A DNA stretch of 64,000 nt, taken from JBQTIY01 sp052387675. Its GTDB lineage: Bacteria; Planctomycetota; B15-G4. Of the stretch, positions 62,284 to 64,000 are shown piece by piece. Numbering within the stretch: the stretch's first letter is position 1; each line of letters begins with the position of its first letter. The stretch covers positions 124,001 through 188,000 of the forward strand of contig JBQTIY010000010.1 in assembly GCA_052387675.1 (NCBI GenBank). The letters run 5' to 3'. The translations under genes were made by a program, and so were the position numbers. The notes under the pieces are model-generated. The model was not told where the DNA came from, ran no database searches, and saw only the letters and a program-made list of their open reading frames with translations.

Positions 62284-62857
62284 GAACGGCTTCGTCGGCC
62301 GCAGCGGGCCCTGCGTGGGGCTGCTCGAGCTGGCCAGCATTGCGGCGGGCTTCGAGGCCGCCGATGCGCTGCGCAAGGAAGCGGCCGTCGAGATCCTGCG
62401 CGCCGAAGCAGTGAGCCCTGGCAAGTACCTGATCCTCTTCACCGGCTCGGTCGAAGATGTCGGCTCGGCGCTGCGGCGCGGCCAGGAAGTGGCTGCCGAC
62501 ACGCTGCTCGACAGCCTCTTCATCCCCAATCTCGAGCCCACGCTGCTGGCCCTCATGCAGGGCCGCCGGCCGGTCGCGCTGACACTCGACGCGGTGGGCG
62601 TGATCGAAACCTTCTCGGTGGCCAGCACGATTCGCGCGGCGGACATCGCCAGCAAGACGGCCTCGCTGCGCCTCGTGGGCCTGCGCTTGGCTGAGGGCAT
62701 CGGCGGCAAGAGCTATGTCACCTTCACCGGTGAGGTCGGCGATGTGGAAGTGGCCGTGGAGGCCGGCGCCGACCAGGCCCAGGCCGCCGGGCTGCTCGTG
62801 CGGCGCGTGGTCATTCCGCGGCCGCACGCCGACATGGCCGGAGTCTTGGGCCTGTGA
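62261..62857 (+). CDS. BMC-T trimeric shell protein, single-layer type
   Basis: 198 residues. The ATG at 62261 has GGGAGAG just upstream and lies inside the previous gene. Two BMC domains: VGLLELASIAAGFEAADALRK with GKYLILFTGSVEDVGSALRRG, then VGVIETFSVASTIRAADIASK with GKSYVTFTGEVGDVEVAVEAG and RRVVIPRPHADM. It resembles Haliangium BMC-T1 (as recalled), a non-stacking trimer. PduT-like members carry a pore Cys for an Fe-S cluster; the pore-loop positions here hold no obvious Cys. The stop overlaps the next GTG by 4 bp. Confidence 0.93.
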   Translation: MANASRSENGFVGRSGPCVGLLELASIAAGFEAADALRKEAAVEILRAEAVSPGKYLILFTGSVEDVGSALRRGQEVAADTLLDSLFIPNLEPTLLALMQGRRPVALTLDAVGVIETFSVASTIRAADIASKTASLRLVGLRLAEGIGGKSYVTFTGEVGDVEVAVEAGADQAQAAGLLVRRVVIPRPHADMAGVLGL

Positions 62858-63291
62858 GCAAGCGCCTGATCACCGACCGCGACGTGGCCAGCGGGGCCGT
62901 GAGCGGCCCAATCGTGCTCGACGAGCACACGCTCATCACGCCCAGCGCGCGCGATCGCGCGGCGCGCATGGGGCTGGCCGTCGTCGAAGGCGGGTCGTCT
63001 GGCCGAGCCTGCGCCTCACCGACCATGCCAGCGAGTGTTCCGGGCGCATCGCAATGCTCTCGTTGTCAGCAGATTGGTTGCGTGGGGCAGTGCGCGAGTT
63101 CGTGTGCAGGCCAGGGTGCAGGCCCCGGCGGCGCGGCTGTCGCATTGCCGGCTCTGCCCGATGGGCTCTACCTCGTGCGCATCGAAAGCGGGCGGCCAGC
63201 CTCCGTGCTGCCGGCCAGCGGGCCGGGCCTCATGCCGCGCGCCGCGGGGCTCTCGGCTCAGGGCGCCGGCGTCGGTTGCGGCGGGAGCTGA
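62854..63291 (+). CDS. Small Cys-rich microcompartment-associated protein with EutQ-like N-terminal module
   Basis: 145 residues from a GTG in a GTGA overlap. Residues 1-45 (KRLITDRDVASG, then LDEHTLITPSARDRAARMGL) resemble the N-terminus of EutQ. The middle has Cys53 and a cluster Cys68-x2-Cys71-x4-Cys76-x3-Cys80-x3-Cys84, able to bind zinc or an Fe-S cluster. A short conserved-looking strand follows (LPDGLYLVRIESGRP) and the tail is Gly/Ala-rich. I know no named family for the whole protein. Its place between the shell genes and the ACT-domain gene indicates a microcompartment role. Confidence 0.7.
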   Translation: MSKRLITDRDVASGAVSGPIVLDEHTLITPSARDRAARMGLAVVEGGSSGRACASPTMPASVPGASQCSRCQQIGCVGQCASSCAGQGAGPGGAAVALPALPDGLYLVRIESGRPASVLPASGPGLMPRAAGLSAQGAGVGCGGS

Positions 63292-63292
63292 G

Positions 63293-63793
63293 ATGGCCCG
63301 CAAATTCCTCATGGCCGAAGACGTGGCCAAGCTCGCCGATGGCGGCCGCTTGGTCGTCGACGAAGCCACCACGGTGAGCGTGGCCGCGCGCGAGTTGGCC
63401 TTGGCGAAGAACATCACGATCACGGAGGAGCCGGCGGGCGCTCCGGGCGCAGCCGCCGCGGCCGAGCCACAGAGCTCGCCGGGCGTCGCGGCTCTCGCAG
63501 CCGGCAGCCCCGGCGCGCCGGGCACGATCATCGTCACCGCCGTCGGCGTGAACCGCCCGGGCGTCTTGGCCGAACTCTCCACCGCCATCGGACAACTCGG
63601 CGGCGACATCCAAGACCTGAGCCAACGCATCACCGGCGGCTACTTCAACGCCATCCTCATCGTGGATATCCGGCGCAGCGGGCAGAGCTTCGCGGCCTAT
63701 CGCGAAGCGCTCAAGGCGCTCGCCGAACCCAGCGACTACGTCGTCACGATCGTGGACGAGCGCGTCTTCACCGCCATGCATCGGCTCGGCTAG
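63293..63793 (+). CDS. ACT-domain protein, UPF0237-like, with EutQ-like N-terminal module
   Basis: 166 residues from the ATG at 63293, one base after the previous stop. Residues 1-45 (RKFLMAEDVAKLADGGRLVV, then DEATTVSVAARELA) repeat the module of the preceding protein. After an Ala/Gly/Pro linker (about 46-75) comes an ACT domain, TIIVTAVGVNRPGVLAELST with GGDIQDLSQRITGGYFNAIL, ending VDERVFTAMHRLG. These features match UPF0237 proteins as I recall them, which lack the N-terminal extension and are about 90 residues. ACT domains bind amino acids or other small ligands, so an allosteric sensor at the shell is plausible. Confidence 0.8.
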   Translation: MARKFLMAEDVAKLADGGRLVVDEATTVSVAARELALAKNITITEEPAGAPGAAAAAEPQSSPGVAALAAGSPGAPGTIIVTAVGVNRPGVLAELSTAIGQLGGDIQDLSQRITGGYFNAILIVDIRRSGQSFAAYREALKALAEPSDYVVTIVDERVFTAMHRLG

Positions 63794-63803
63794 TCCCGGC
63801 GCA

Positions 63804-64000
63804 ATGAGCCTCGCTCACGACGAGATCCTGCAGACTCTGCGCATGCTCCAGGTGGAGAACCTGGACATCCGCACGACCACGCTGGGCGTGAATCTGCTCG
63901 ACTGCGCCGGCGGCTCGGTGCAGCAAGTGGCCGACAAGATCCACGCCAAGCTCGTGCGCCACGCCGGCAAGCTCGTGGAAACGGCGCGCGGGGTGGAGGC
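63804..64000 (+). CDS. UPF0210/DUF711 family protein, N-terminal fragment (cut by window edge)
   Basis: The first 65 residues only. The ATG at 63804 gives MSLAHDEILQTLRMLQVENL, then DIRTTTLGVNLLDCAGGSVQ, which matches the start of UPF0210 proteins (ENxDIRTxTxGxxLLDC) as I recall them. The complete protein should be about 450 residues. The family has a pyruvate-formate-lyase-like barrel fold but no known reaction, and usually follows a UPF0237 gene, as here. The gene begins 10 bp after the ACT gene. The rest lies beyond the window. Confidence 0.85.
   Translation, partial: MSLAHDEILQTLRMLQVENLDIRTTTLGVNLLDCAGGSVQQVADKIHAKLVRHAGKLVETARGVE

Noticed and set aside
62261..62857. PduT-like Fe-S-binding BMC-T
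   Set aside because: No Cys lies at the pore loop; the only early Cys (GPCVG) is in the first strand region.
62854..63291. Ferredoxin identity for the Cys-rich protein
   Set aside because: Cys spacing (x2, x4, x3, x3) does not match 4Fe-4S or 2Fe-2S ferredoxin patterns.

Overview
ORGANISM. This is a high-GC, gene-dense bacterial chromosome segment from a diderm: it carries lipid A/heptose genes, lipoproteins with lipoboxes, Lnt and an RND tripartite pump. I read it as most likely Planctomycetota. The reasons are a PD40-repeat secreted protein with a C-terminal domain I associate with deep-branching planctomycetes, a CRTAC1/ASPIC-UnbV protein beside an NqrB/RnfD-like membrane protein, and a microcompartment operon. 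Myxococcota is the main alternative, because the shell proteins resemble those of Haliangium ochraceum. No insertion sequence, phage, CRISPR array or rRNA was seen. There is one tRNA gene, tRNA-Ala(CGC), at 34832-34907 on the minus strand.

LAYOUT. 1-4.0 kb: HEAT-repeat membrane protein, periplasmic-binding lipoprotein, secreted beta-propeller protein. 4.1-10.3 kb: nrdR, an ATP-cone/NrdD-like protein that looks catalytically dead, and smc, all overlapping. 10.7-15.2 kb: outer-membrane glycolipid operon (lipid A acyltransferase-like, deoxyhypusine-synthase-like protein, hldE, heptosyltransferase). 15.7-21.8 kb: M16 peptidase, RlmI-type methyltransferase, isoaspartyl peptidase and a SpoU-Nudix fusion, with very short or overlapping junctions. 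21.8-25.6 kb (minus): carboxypeptidase-regulatory-like repeat protein, RluA-type pseudouridine synthase, UbiA-family prenyltransferase. 25.7-30.5 kb: clpB divergent from a cyclodeaminase and a GH15-like protein, with repeated operator-like sites between them. 30.6-36.6 kb: small lipoprotein, NqrB/RnfD-like protein, CRTAC1 protein, e(P4)-type phosphatase, tRNA, SGNH hydrolase. 36.6-41.6 kb (minus): RND pump and its membrane-fusion lipoprotein. 41.7-44.6 kb: moeA-lnt. 44.7-52.8 kb: two uncharacterised membrane proteins, then the rod-shape operon mreB-(mreC)-(mreD)-mrdA-rodA, followed by corA. 54-55.9 kb (minus): dnaJ/cbpA-like, cbpM-like and a thioesterase. 56.0-58.7 kb: glutamate dehydrogenase and an MsrB-MsrA fusion lipoprotein.

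MICROCOMPARTMENT. From 58.8 kb to the right edge runs a bacterial microcompartment operon: CoA-acylating aldehyde dehydrogenase with a long disordered tail, one BMC-H hexamer protein, a double-stacking-type BMC-T, two BMC-P pentamer proteins, a single-layer-type BMC-T, a small Cys-rich protein, an ACT-domain (UPF0237-like) protein, and the start of a UPF0210/DUF711 protein cut by the window edge. The Cys-rich protein and the ACT protein share an N-terminal module that resembles EutQ. The UPF0237/UPF0210 pair is widespread as an orphan two-gene unit of unknown function. Finding it tied to a shell by a BMC-type domain is the most interesting observation here. No signature enzyme (diol dehydratase, glycyl-radical enzyme, aldolase) is inside the window, so the substrate is unknown.

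EXPRESSION STYLE. Many consecutive genes overlap by 4 bp (ATGA or GTGA), so translational coupling is widespread. Some candidate promoters put the -10 hexamer about 8-9 nt before the ATG (28435, 58845), which suggests leaderless mRNAs. All functional calls rest on reading the sequence and recalled family motifs; no database search was possible.
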